From Limivivens faecihominis (GTDB lineage Bacteria > Bacillota > Clostridia > Lachnospirales > Lachnospiraceae): a stretch of 25,327 nt of DNA. The position numbers and the translations under genes were made by a program. Under the pieces are notes generated by a model. It was given only the letters and a program-made list of their open reading frames with translations. It made no database searches and was not told the origin of the DNA. Within the stretch, counting starts at the first letter, position 1. The number at the start of each line of letters is the position of its first letter. Where the stretch lies: the NCBI RefSeq assembly GCF_020686945.1, contig NZ_JAJEPR010000042.1, forward strand, positions 1-25,327. Direction: 5' to 3'. Positions 14,208 to 22,416 of the stretch are shown here, in pieces.

Positions 14208-14219
14208 GGAGTGGAAAAA

Positions 14220-16160
14220 GTGGCAGAACAAAAGAATGAGCAGGCGCAGGATATTAACCAGCTTTTAAAGATTAGAAGAGACAAGCTCAAAGAGCTTCAG
14301 GAAAACGGAAAAGATCCTTTTACCATCACAAAGTATGATGTGACCCATCACAGCCAGGAAATCAAGGATCAGTTCGACGAGCTGGAAGGACAGGAGGTTT
14401 CCATTGCGGGCCGTCTGATGTCCAAACGTGTAATGGGTAAGGCTTCCTTCTGTAACGTGCAGGATTTACAGGGAAATATTCAGTCCTATGTGGCACGGGA
14501 CAGTATCGGGGAAGATGCCTACAAAGATTTCAAGAAAATGGATATCGGTGATATCGTAGGACTGAAAGGCCAGGTATTTAAGACGAAGACCGGAGAGATT
14601 TCCATTCACGCTTCCTCTGTTACCCTTCTTTCCAAGAGCCTGCAGATTCTGCCGGAGAAATTCCACGGTCTGACCAATACGGATATCCGTTACCGTCAGA
14701 GATATGTGGATCTTATCATGAACCCGGAAGTAAAAGATACCTTCATCAAACGTTCCAAAATCATCAGCGCTGTCCGTGAGTACCTTGCAGGACAGGGCTT
14801 CATGGAGGTTGAGACTCCGATGCTGGTTGCCAATGCCGGCGGAGCAGCTGCAAGACCTTTCGAGACCCACTTCAACGCACTGAACGAGGATCTGAAGCTT
14901 CGTATCTCTCTGGAGCTGTATCTGAAACGTCTGATCGTGGGCGGACTGGAGAAGGTTTACGAGATCGGTCGTGTATTCCGTAACGAGGGTCTTGACACCC
15001 GTCATAATCCGGAGTTCACCCTGATGGAGCTCTATCAGGCATACACCGATTATCACGGCATGATGGATCTAACAGAGAATCTGTACCGCTATGTGGCACA
15101 GAAGGTTCTCGGAACCACACAGATCGTATACAAAGGCATCGAGATGGATCTGGGCAAGCCCTTTGAGCGTCTGACCATGGTGGACGCTGTGAAGAAATAT
15201 GCAAACGTTGACTGGAACCAGGTAGAGACTCTGGAGCAGGCAAGAGAGCTGGCAAAAGAGCACAACATCGCTTTTGAAGAGAGACATAAGAAAGGCGATA
15301 TCCTGAACCTGTTCTTCGAGGAATATGTAGAGGAGCACCTTCTGCAGCCGACCTTCATCATGGATCATCCGGTGGAGATCTCCCCGCTGACCAAGAAGAA
15401 ACCGGAGAACCCGGACTATGTAGAGCGTTTCGAGTTCTTCATGAACGGCTGGGAGATGGCCAACGCTTACTCCGAGCTGAACGATCCCATCGACCAGAGA
15501 GAGCGTTTCGCAGCACAGGAGGAGGCTTTCGCGGCAGGTGATGAGGAGGCAAACCACACCGACGAAGACTTCCTGAATGCCCTTGAGATCGGTATGCCGC
15601 CCACAGGTGGTATCGGCTTCGGTATCGACCGTATGTGCATGCTCCTGACCGGCGCAGAAGCCATCAGAGACGTGCTCCTCTTCCCGACAATGAAGTCCTT
15701 AGATGGTGTAAATAAGAAAAATGATGTAAATAATACAGTTTCTGAAGCACCGGAAAAAAATGTAAAAACTGAGTCTGAAAAGATTGATTTTTCTAAGGTA
15801 AAGATTGAGCCTTTGTTTGAGGAAATGGTAGACTTTGATACATTCAGCAAGTCAGATTTCCGTGCAGTAAAGGTTAAAGAGTGTGTTGCAGTACCGAAGT
15901 CAAAGAAACTGTTACAGTTCACTCTTGATGATGGAACAGGCACAGACAGAACCATTTTAAGCGGTATTCATAGCTTTTATGAGCCGGAAGAACTGGTTGG
16001 AAAGACTCTTATCGCTATCACAAATCTTCCACCGAGAGCGATGATGGGCATTGACTCTTGCGGTATGCTCCTCAGTGCTATTCACGAAGAAGAAGGCGAA
16101 GAAAAGCTCCATCTTCTGATGGTTGATGATCACATTCCAGCAGGTGCAAAGCTCTATTAA
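14220..16160 (+). CDS. lysS: Lysyl-tRNA synthetase (class II) with C-terminal tRNA-binding OB-fold extension
   Basis: Charges tRNA-Lys. The GTG at 14220 is chosen because AAGGAG lies 8 bases upstream; another GTG at 14211 overlaps that site. Residues 1-495 are an ordinary LysRS: an N-terminal anticodon-binding OB fold (about 55-150), then motif 1 region ANAGGAAARPF, motif 2 GRVFRNEGLDTRHNPEF and motif 3 GGIGFGIDRMCMLLT, ending LFPTMKSLD. A polar linker (496-536) then joins a second OB fold (537-646: VDFDTFSKSDFRAVKVKEC, SKKLLQFTLDDGTGTDRTI, LSGIHSFYEPEELVG, MMGIDSCGMLLSA) of the Trbp111/EMAPII/MetRS C-terminal type, which binds tRNA without sequence specificity. The total of 646 aa exceeds the usual 490-510. 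Base and codon use turns AT-rich from about 15710, exactly at the linker. Confidence 0.93.
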   Translation: MAEQKNEQAQDINQLLKIRRDKLKELQENGKDPFTITKYDVTHHSQEIKDQFDELEGQEVSIAGRLMSKRVMGKASFCNVQDLQGNIQSYVARDSIGEDAYKDFKKMDIGDIVGLKGQVFKTKTGEISIHASSVTLLSKSLQILPEKFHGLTNTDIRYRQRYVDLIMNPEVKDTFIKRSKIISAVREYLAGQGFMEVETPMLVANAGGAAARPFETHFNALNEDLKLRISLELYLKRLIVGGLEKVYEIGRVFRNEGLDTRHNPEFTLMELYQAYTDYHGMMDLTENLYRYVAQKVLGTTQIVYKGIEMDLGKPFERLTMVDAVKKYANVDWNQVETLEQARELAKEHNIAFEERHKKGDILNLFFEEYVEEHLLQPTFIMDHPVEISPLTKKKPENPDYVERFEFFMNGWEMANAYSELNDPIDQRERFAAQEEAFAAGDEEANHTDEDFLNALEIGMPPTGGIGFGIDRMCMLLTGAEAIRDVLLFPTMKSLDGVNKKNDVNNTVSEAPEKNVKTESEKIDFSKVKIEPLFEEMVDFDTFSKSDFRAVKVKECVAVPKSKKLLQFTLDDGTGTDRTILSGIHSFYEPEELVGKTLIAITNLPPRAMMGIDSCGMLLSAIHEEEGEEKLHLLMVDDHIPAGAKLY

Positions 16161-16387
16161 GATGAGAAACTGAGCCTTGCGGCGGTGTGCGCTTGCGAAC
16201 ACCGACATAAGGCGAAAAACGCACGGAGACGCCAGTCGACGTGATGTAAAGATGTACCGTTTTACCGAATAGACGGGACGTACTTCATTTGATAAAAAAC
16301 TGAAAAAACAGCGATTTACATCAAACTTACATCAATTGATGCAAAATTAAGTGCAAGCAAGAAAAAATCGCATAATTAGCAGAATGA
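16161..16387 (+). other. Non-coding stretch after lysS with hairpin, tandem 11-mer and palindrome
   Basis: I see no gene between 16161 and 16464. A long stem lies just after lysS: GCCTT (16174-16178) with AAGGC, enclosing CGGTGT-CGC (16183-16192) and GCG-ACACCG (16195-16204); it lacks a U-tail. Further on, two 11-base direct repeats sit head to tail (TTACATCAAAC 16316-16326, TTACATCAATT 16327-16337), and the second runs into the perfect palindrome CATCAATTGATG (16330-16341). These could be recombination or regulator sites; the function is unknown. Confidence 0.5.
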
Positions 16388-16421
16388 ATGGGCAGTCCTG
16401 AAATCGGGATTGCCCATTTTT
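16388..16421 (+). terminator. Rho-independent terminator downstream of lysS
   Basis: ATGGGCAGTCC (16388-16398) pairs with GGATTGCCCAT (16407-16417), with one G-U pair, followed by TTTTT. It is 230 bases after the lysS stop and just before the small membrane gene. Confidence 0.85.
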
Positions 16422-16464
16422 AAAACAAACAGAAATACAAATAGGAATTGACAGAGGTAATGAA

Positions 16465-16641
16465 ATGTTTGAAGAATTAGGAATTAGTTTTGGCACAGCA
16501 CTAATCGTCTTACTTGCATTATATTTTATAATTAAGTGGGCGGTCAAAAATGGAATAAAAGAAGCCTATAGGGATATTACAGGGAAAGTCACTACCGAGG
16601 ATATTGAGGCAGAACAAATATGTAACGAAGAGGAAAAATAG
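16465..16641 (+). CDS. Small single-pass membrane protein, 58 aa (DUF6019-like)
   Basis: ATG at 16465 with AGAGGT about 8 bases upstream. The product starts MFEELGISFGTALIVLLALY, with one membrane helix (about 8-27), then a basic/amphipathic juxtamembrane part (IIKWAVKNGIKEAYRDITG) and an acidic tail. From memory it resembles the DUF6019 family found next to two-component systems in Clostridia; this is not verified. It lies 24 bases before the response regulator gene and so probably shares its operon. A role in tuning the sensor kinase or transporter, as small membrane proteins often do, is only an inference. Confidence 0.7.
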   Translation: MFEELGISFGTALIVLLALYFIIKWAVKNGIKEAYRDITGKVTTEDIEAEQICNEEEK

Positions 16642-16665
16642 TTAATAAAGAGAGGTGCATATGCT

Positions 16666-17355
16666 ATGCCAGGTATACTCGTGGTTGAAGATGATGAAAA
16701 TTTAAATCGTGGAATTACATTCTCACTGAAAAAATCCGGATATGAGGTTTTTTCAGCAGAATCAGTGAAAAAAGCGAAAAGAATTGCAAGTGATAATAAT
16801 GTGGATGTTACCATTTGTGATGTGAATCTTCCGGATGGGAATGGACTGGAATTTGTAAGGTGGATGAGATGCAATTATAATACATACATTATTTGCCTTA
16901 CAGCACTAGATCAGGAGATGGATCAGGTCATGGGATATGAAGCAGGGGCAGATGATTATATTACAAAGCCGTTTAGTCTTTCGGTACTTCTTTTGAAAAT
17001 AGAAGCACATTTCCGCCGCAGACAGGAGAAAACGGAAGCCGGAAAGATGATTTCGGGAGATATCGTATTTATCGCAGGAGAAATGAAAGTCCTGATAAAG
17101 AGTCGTGAAATCAGTCTGACAAAAACGGAGTTGAAAATGCTGACTTTTTTTCTGCAGAATCCGAAACAGATTCTTTCAAAAACACAAATATTGGAAAATG
17201 TGTTTGATCTGGAAGGGGATTTTGTGGATGAAAATACAATCGCTGTCAATATCAGAAGACTCCGTGAGAAAATCGAAGACAACCCGGCTGCACCGGTCTA
17301 TATAAAGAATATCAGAGGTCTTGGGTATATATGGAATCAGGAGGTAAGGCAGTGA
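16666..17355 (+). CDS. OmpR-family response regulator
   Basis: 229 residues. The receiver domain (1-120) has the acidic pair E8-D9-D10, phosphoacceptor D52 (TICDVNLPDGNG), T79 and K101 (YITKPFS). The C-terminal winged-helix DNA-binding domain (about 130-228) reads EISLTKTELKMLTFFLQNP, then TIAVNIRRLREKIEDNP and IRGLGYIW. All residues needed for phosphorylation are present. AGAGGTG lies upstream. The end overlaps the kinase start by 4 bases (GTGA), so the two are translationally coupled. By family and context it should control the ABC transporter genes downstream in response to a cell-envelope signal; that is inferred. Confidence 0.92.
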   Translation: MPGILVVEDDENLNRGITFSLKKSGYEVFSAESVKKAKRIASDNNVDVTICDVNLPDGNGLEFVRWMRCNYNTYIICLTALDQEMDQVMGYEAGADDYITKPFSLSVLLLKIEAHFRRRQEKTEAGKMISGDIVFIAGEMKVLIKSREISLTKTELKMLTFFLQNPKQILSKTQILENVFDLEGDFVDENTIAVNIRRLREKIEDNPAAPVYIKNIRGLGYIWNQEVRQ

Positions 17356-18596
17356 CAAAGAGATATCGCAAGAAGATCACAGTAGCGCTCTCCTTGGTAT
17401 TACCTGTCATGTTATTGTTTGCAATATTAAATTGCTTTACCATGTATGTGTTTTATGAAGATTATAAATATAAAATGAATCTTATGACAGAGATTGCTGC
17501 AAAGGAAGAATTTTCCGGGCTGGATGCTGTTTCGGAATTGCTTAAGGATAAGGATATTGAAACTAACGAACAGGGAAGGCGATTATTGGAGCAATATGGA
17601 TACTGGGGGAATAAAGGGAATGCATTTTATTCGCAATTCCGGCATCAGGTTATGGTGACCGGTGCTGTAAGCACTGTGATATGCGTGCTTTTTTTGACTT
17701 TTTTACTTTATTGGAAGAAAAAAGAAGATGCGTGTCATCAGAAAATTTTAGACCAGTTGGAAGAAATTCTGATCAGATTCCGTGAAAATAAATTTGATGA
17801 TTTACTGAAAACGGAAAATCACGCAGAACTGGAAAAATTGAATGACCAGCTTGAAGCAATCGGACATCATATTCAGCTGCTAAAGGAAGAAGCACGGGAA
17901 GAAAAAGAGAGCACGAAAGAAATGGTTTCTGATATTTCTCACCAGTTAAAGACACCGGTTGCAGCTTTGGATATATGTTTTAGTGTGCTGATGCAGAATG
18001 ACTTAAGTGCCATAGAACAGGAGGAGTTTCGTGTCCGTTGTCGGAGTGCTCTGGATGGACTGGAGACATTATTGCAGTCGCTTCTTGAAATATCCAAGAT
18101 GGAAACTGGACTGATTCAGATGAATAAGAAAAAACTTCCGCTTATGGATACTGTCATATCTGCTGTGAACCGTACTTATCCCAAAGCGGATGAGAAAGAA
18201 ATTGAATTCGTTTTTGACTATGAAAAAGAGCTGGAAGCATGCACGATTATGCAGGACAAAAGGTGGCTTGGTGAAGCTGTGATCAACGTTCTGGATAATG
18301 CAATCAAGTACAGCCCGAATGGTTCAAAAATATTTATCCGGTTACAAAAAAGAAACGATCTTGTAAGAATGGAAATTGAGGATCAGGGAATTGGTATTCC
18401 GAAGAATGAGTATCACAAAATTTTTCAACGATTTTACAGAGGAAGTTCCAAGGAGGTCATGGAAAAGAGTGGTACAGGAATCGGACTTTTTCTATCGAGA
18501 GAAATTATCGAAAAACACGCAGGTACGATTACGGTAACCTCCGGCAAAAAGAAAAAAGGAAGCACGTTTGTGATTCAATTACCATATGTTGGTTAA
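17352..18596 (+). CDS. Membrane sensor histidine kinase
   Basis: 414 residues from GTG at 17352, chosen because AGGAGGT lies 8 bases upstream. Membrane segments are at about 11-34 and 100-121, with a loop of about 65 residues outside the cell between them. HisKA follows, with H197 (SDISHQLKTPVAAL), then HATPase_c with N316 (NVLDNAIKYSP), DQGIG (344-348) and GTGIGL (374-379). The kinase is complete. Unlike the classic BceS type, which has almost no outer loop and senses through its transporter, this one has a small outer domain that could bind a ligand itself. It is coupled to the regulator gene and ends in the terminator at 18606, separating it from the transporter genes. Confidence 0.92.
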   Translation: MTKRYRKKITVALSLVLPVMLLFAILNCFTMYVFYEDYKYKMNLMTEIAAKEEFSGLDAVSELLKDKDIETNEQGRRLLEQYGYWGNKGNAFYSQFRHQVMVTGAVSTVICVLFLTFLLYWKKKEDACHQKILDQLEEILIRFRENKFDDLLKTENHAELEKLNDQLEAIGHHIQLLKEEAREEKESTKEMVSDISHQLKTPVAALDICFSVLMQNDLSAIEQEEFRVRCRSALDGLETLLQSLLEISKMETGLIQMNKKKLPLMDTVISAVNRTYPKADEKEIEFVFDYEKELEACTIMQDKRWLGEAVINVLDNAIKYSPNGSKIFIRLQKRNDLVRMEIEDQGIGIPKNEYHKIFQRFYRGSSKEVMEKSGTGIGLFLSREIIEKHAGTITVTSGKKKKGSTFVIQLPYVG

Positions 18597-18605
18597 ATTT
18601 TAAGT

Positions 18606-18648
18606 GAGCAGAAATCTTACAATTCTGTAAGACTTCTGCTCGTTTTTT
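18606..18648 (+). terminator. Terminator after the kinase gene
   Basis: GAGCAGAAATCTTACA (18606-18621) pairs with TGTAAGACTTCTGCTC (18626-18641), with one A-C mismatch and a 4-base loop; TTTTTT follows at 18643. The stem is long, so the transporter genes probably have their own promoter in 18649-18773. I could not fix its boxes; TACAAT sits near 18674-18679 with no good -35 box. Confidence 0.85.
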
Positions 18649-18773
18649 GAAAGTGAAATGAAAGATTGTCCTGATACAATTTGGATGTAGGTTGAAAAAT
18701 GACCAAATATATAAACAGGCAAAGAAAGCGTGCTGAAAAGGTACGCTTTACAGAATTGAAAAGGAGGCAACAC

Positions 18774-19448
18774 ATGAGTGTGATATTAGAAACCAAGCAG
18801 CTTTGTAAGTTTTATGGCGCAGGTGAGAATCAGGTCAAAGCGGTCAATCAGGTGGACATTCAGATTGAGCAGGGAGAATTTGTCGCAATTGTTGGAAAGT
18901 CAGGTTCCGGTAAAAGTACATTACTTCATATGCTTGGAGGGCTAGACACCCCGACAAAAGGCAGTGTTACTTTAGCAGGGAAAGATTTATACAGGATGAA
19001 GGAAGATGCCCTTGCTGTTTTCCGCAGAAGAAAAATCGGATTTGTTTTTCAGGCATTTAATCTGGTTTCATCTGTTAATGTCTGGGAAAATATTGTACTG
19101 CCACTGGGGCTGGATGGAAGAAAAGTGGATGAAGCGTATGTAAATGATATCATTGCAACTCTGGGGATTGAAAACCGGATTTATAATCTGCCAAATCAGT
19201 TATCCGGAGGACAGCAGCAGAGAGTAGCAATTGCAAGAGCACTGGTGAATCGTCCGGAAATTATATTTGCAGATGAGCCGACAGGAAATCTTGATTCTAA
19301 GACCAGTGATGAGGTAATCGCCCTGCTTAAGATGACAGCAAAAAAATATGGACAGACAATTGTAATGATTACCCATGATGACGAAATTGCACAGGTCGCT
19401 GACCGTATTCTGGTGATTGAGGACGGACAGGTGGTGGATTTCAGATGA
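18774..19448 (+). CDS. ABC transporter ATPase (MacB/LolD/BceA class)
   Basis: 224 residues from ATG at 18774, preceded by AAAGGAGG; the frame is open further up without a ribosome binding site. Walker A GKSGSGKS (41-48), Q-loop Q93 (FVFQAFNL), signature LSGGQQQR (143-150), Walker B IIFADEP (163-169), D-loop GNLDSKTSDE and H-loop H201 (MITHDDEIA) are all intact. The class energises FtsX-type permeases that extrude, or pull from the membrane, antimicrobial peptides or lipoproteins. The stop overlaps the permease start by 4 bases (ATGA). The regulator and kinase lie upstream. Confidence 0.95.
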   Translation: MSVILETKQLCKFYGAGENQVKAVNQVDIQIEQGEFVAIVGKSGSGKSTLLHMLGGLDTPTKGSVTLAGKDLYRMKEDALAVFRRRKIGFVFQAFNLVSSVNVWENIVLPLGLDGRKVDEAYVNDIIATLGIENRIYNLPNQLSGGQQQRVAIARALVNRPEIIFADEPTGNLDSKTSDEVIALLKMTAKKYGQTIVMITHDDEIAQVADRILVIEDGQVVDFR

Positions 19449-21874
19449 AGACAATAAGCAGGATTGCATATAGCAATGACAAAAAGAACAGGACAAGAAG
19501 TATACTGATTATGATGTCCATATGTCTGACTACGATGCTGCTTGTGATTATCAGTACTGTGGGAAATGGAATGATACGTTTACAGAAAAGTCAGGCGGCA
19601 AGCTCATACGGAAGCAACTACGGCCTGTTTATCGCCGCAGATGGTACGCAATTAAAAGAAGTGGAACGCAGAGCTGAGATATCTGATATCGGCATCATGT
19701 GTACGGAGGGCATCCTGAAAGGAAATGAAAATGGCGGCTTTGTCAGTGCGGATGAAACGGTCAGGAAAATGCTTCCCTATAATCAGGAATATGTGTTGAA
19801 GGAAGGTACCTATCCGGAAAAGGCGCAGGAAATTGCCGCAGGACGCGCTTTCTTTGATGCAGTGGGATACCATGATGTAAAGGTCGGAGACACCGTAACA
19901 TTGGAGTACCGTTCCGGCATGCAGTCGGAATACGCACCGGTGGAATTTACTGTCAGCGGGATTTTATATGACCGGGATGAATATACCATCGAGGCTTCCT
20001 ATGTTGTATTCGGTTCGCAGGATTTTTATAATGAGCGTGTTGCGGAGGGTGACAGGCAATATAATATCTATTTTACCTTGAGCGATTCTGCAAATGTATC
20101 TATGAATAATGTTGCGCCTGTTATAAAAGAAATCGCGGATTCCTGCGGCATTGACCAGAAAAACGTGATCATCAATGACCTCTACCTGCAGTGGGTATTG
20201 CAGCCGAGCTATGAAATGATTGTGGTTTGTGGAACCCTGATCCTCGGAATCGTGCTGTTTTCCGTTGTGGTCATTTATAATATCTTCCAGGTCGGGATCG
20301 CCCAGAAGGTTCAGGAGTACGGAAAAATCAAGGCGCTGGGTGCAACCAGAAAGCAGATGAAGCAGTTGATCTTTCGTGAGGGCATTCTTCTGGCGATTCC
20401 TTCGATACCGCTGGGGCTGCTGTTTGGTTTCCTGATTGCAAAAGTCAGCTTCAACTGGCTGGTGGAGCAGGGAAATCTGGTATCGTCCGGAATCAAGAAC
20501 CATCAGGTGCCTCTGTTTTCACTGACAATTATGCTCATCTGCATTTTTGTATCGTTTCTTACGGTCGTTTTGGCTCTGCGCAAACCCATGAAAATTGTTT
20601 CCCGGATTTCACCCATCGAAGCGACACGGTATCTTGACGGCTCCAAAACGCAAAAACAGGGCAGACGAAAAGGCAGAAAAGATGTCACCGTTTTCTCCAT
20701 GGCAATGGCAAATGTGACAGGCAATCCGAAAAGAACCATTGCTACGATTCTTACCATGGGGCTTTCCTGTGTATTGTTTGTAATTATCTCTAATTATGTT
20801 GGGAATATTGATACGGAGCACGAGGCGCGGATTGCAATCAACCATGGACAATTTGAGTTGCAGCTGGATTATTCCCAGAATTATGATGAAGCCTATTCGG
20901 AGAATAATCTGGACACAATCCTACAGAACAACCCACTGAATGATTCTTTGATTAAAGAAATCAAATCCATTCCCGGTGTAACGGATGTACTGACGAGAGA
21001 AATCGTCTCTGCAGATTTGAACGGAACAAAATTTCCGGTTGCAATCGTAAATCAAGAGGATTTTGAAATGATGCGCGGGGGTGGCGATATCGGTTCCATG
21101 GACTATGCACAGGCTGTCAAAAACGGGGATGTTTTCTTTGGCTGGTCCATGTGGATGGAAGCTGACGGGTATTCTGCGGGTGCACCGATTACATTCAACT
21201 TTGATAACGGAAGCGGAACCTATACCTATCATGGAAAAATCGCAGGCTCCTTTGTAAGCGCGGACACTTATCTGGTCATTCCGGAAGAAGTATACCGCTC
21301 TGTAAATCCGAAAGAGACATCTTATGGATACCTGTGGGTGGATTGTGCTAAAAAAGATGTGGCATCTGTAGAGCAAAGCCTGAATGACCTGCTCTCCGAT
21401 ACTTCTCATATCAAGCTGAACACCTATCACGCAGAATTGCAAACCGCAGAATACGCAAGCCGTATGATGAAGCTTGGCTGCTATCTGTTCATGGCAATTG
21501 TCGGTCTCATTGGGTTTATGAATCTGGCAAACACCATGATCATCAATATCACCACGAAGAAGCAGGAATACGGTGTGCTGCAAGCGGTAGGCATGACCAA
21601 TAAGCAGTTGAATCTGAGCTTACAAATACAGGGCTTGATTTTTACGGTTGGCACCATCTGCGTCGCACTTGCTGCCGGTCTGCCCCTTGGCTATGCACTG
21701 TTTTCCTATGCGAAGCATAATGGGATTTTTGGAATGAACGTTTATCACGTTCCTCTTATCCCGATTCTTGTTATGATTCTTCTGGTTGGTATTCTACAAA
21801 TTGTGCTTTCCTGTGTTTTAAGCAGTAATCTGAAAAAGGAAACGCTGGTAGAAAGAATAAGGTATCAGGGATAG
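19445..21874 (+). CDS. FtsX/MacB-type ABC transporter permease, 809 aa
   Basis: Membrane segments are at about 19-40, 256-280, 311-336, 356-380, 430-453, 675-700, 730-755 and 768-793. This gives two repeated halves, each with a first helix, a large outer domain (about 41-255 and 454-672) and three further helices. Each half has an FtsX domain with the EYGKIKALGATRKQMKQLI and EYGVLQAVGMTNKQLNLSL coupling-helix motifs that dock on the ATPase. Two outer domains of about 215 residues each distinguish it from BceB permeases, which have ten helices and one large loop. It forms the transporter with the ATPase it overlaps. Resistance to or export of a peptide antibiotic is the likeliest role, by family and by the linked two-component system. 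Confidence 0.92.
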   Translation: MKTISRIAYSNDKKNRTRSILIMMSICLTTMLLVIISTVGNGMIRLQKSQAASSYGSNYGLFIAADGTQLKEVERRAEISDIGIMCTEGILKGNENGGFVSADETVRKMLPYNQEYVLKEGTYPEKAQEIAAGRAFFDAVGYHDVKVGDTVTLEYRSGMQSEYAPVEFTVSGILYDRDEYTIEASYVVFGSQDFYNERVAEGDRQYNIYFTLSDSANVSMNNVAPVIKEIADSCGIDQKNVIINDLYLQWVLQPSYEMIVVCGTLILGIVLFSVVVIYNIFQVGIAQKVQEYGKIKALGATRKQMKQLIFREGILLAIPSIPLGLLFGFLIAKVSFNWLVEQGNLVSSGIKNHQVPLFSLTIMLICIFVSFLTVVLALRKPMKIVSRISPIEATRYLDGSKTQKQGRRKGRKDVTVFSMAMANVTGNPKRTIATILTMGLSCVLFVIISNYVGNIDTEHEARIAINHGQFELQLDYSQNYDEAYSENNLDTILQNNPLNDSLIKEIKSIPGVTDVLTREIVSADLNGTKFPVAIVNQEDFEMMRGGGDIGSMDYAQAVKNGDVFFGWSMWMEADGYSAGAPITFNFDNGSGTYTYHGKIAGSFVSADTYLVIPEEVYRSVNPKETSYGYLWVDCAKKDVASVEQSLNDLLSDTSHIKLNTYHAELQTAEYASRMMKLGCYLFMAIVGLIGFMNLANTMIINITTKKQEYGVLQAVGMTNKQLNLSLQIQGLIFTVGTICVALAAGLPLGYALFSYAKHNGIFGMNVYHVPLIPILVMILLVGILQIVLSCVLSSNLKKETLVERIRYQG

Positions 21875-22052
21875 CAAGTATTGCTGGGATATTCTCAGTA
21901 TCATAGTGGCGATAACGAGTACAGCTATTGCAATTTACTTTGGGGAATGGATAAAATCAGTTATTCCTATAGATCTCATTATGTTGTTGCTACTGGTACA
22001 TATGGTTTATATCGGAATCAGATGTTATGTGAAAGAACGGGGACATTATTAG
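21861..22052 (+). pseudogene. Fragment of a small membrane protein gene after the permease
   Basis: An open frame overlapping the permease end reads KYCWDILSIIVAITSTAIAI, then YFGEWIKSVIPIDLIMLLLL and VHMVYIGIRCYVKERGHY. It has two convincing membrane helices and a basic tail. It has no ATG and no ribosome binding site; the only usable start is GTG at 21906, which would cut off the first residues of helix 1. It looks like the 3' part of a gene that once followed the permease, or a gene read from an unusual start. An overlapping ATT/TTG-started frame in another phase (to about 22063) has a Tyr/Ser-rich, unlikely composition and is not counted. Confidence 0.5.
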
Positions 22053-22066
22053 GGAATAAATAGGAT

Positions 22067-22109
22067 ATTGAGAAAACGATGATGTAAACTGTCGTTTTCT
22101 CAATTTTTT
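22067..22109 (+). terminator. Terminator ending the transporter operon
   Basis: ATTGAGAAAACGA (22067-22079) and TCGTTTTCTCAAT (22092-22104) pair perfectly over 13 bp around a 12-base loop, followed by TTTTTT. Confidence 0.9.
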
Positions 22110-22148
22110 ACTTTATAGGAAAGACCGCCTTCGGCGCTCTCTTGAATT

Positions 22149-22174
22149 AAAAAATGCCCGCACGGAGGCGGGCA
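22149..22174 (-). terminator. Terminator for the leftward IS91-type unit
   Basis: On the reverse strand TGCCCGC and GCGGGCA (22168-22174 and 22155-22161) pair around a 6-base loop and run into T6 (A6 at 22149-22154 on the forward strand). A hairpin of this kind may also belong to the element's end. Confidence 0.75.
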
Positions 22175-22196
22175 CGACAACAAGACGGTCATTGGA

Positions 22197-22370
22197 TTAG
22201 AAGATGTAAAAACCTTCTTCTCCAAAGCCGTCATCAAGTTCATCATCGTTTAGAAAATAATCCATATCCAGAAGTTCTTCCTCGCTCATGCGGCGAATGT
22301 CCCTGGAAGACATTCCTTCTGGTGGGTTATCCATGTATTTTTTGCGCAGTTTCTCGATATCTGGTTTCAT
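22197..22370 (-). CDS. Small acidic accessory protein of the IS91-type element, 57 aa
   Basis: ATG at 22370 with a strong ribosome binding site (GGAGG, 9-10 bases upstream on the reverse strand). The product begins MKPDIEKLRKKYMDNPPEGM, then SSRDIRRMSEEELLDMDYFL, and ends with an Asp/Glu-rich tail and FYIF. It starts 46 bases after the transposase stop on the same strand. From memory, similar short acidic proteins often follow this transposase type in Lachnospiraceae genomes. No motif is recognisable. It may modulate the transposase or simply travel with it. Confidence 0.75.
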   Translation of the reverse strand: MKPDIEKLRKKYMDNPPEGMSSRDIRRMSEEELLDMDYFLNDDELDDGFGEEGFYIF

Positions 22371-22416
22371 GGTGTTTTCCTCCTTTGAGAGGATTATATC
22401 ACAGAATCCATGAAAT

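Noticed and set aside
21881..22063. 60-codon plus-strand frame after the permease
   Set aside because: It overlaps, in a different phase, a much more protein-like membrane frame; its Tyr/Ser-rich composition looks non-coding.
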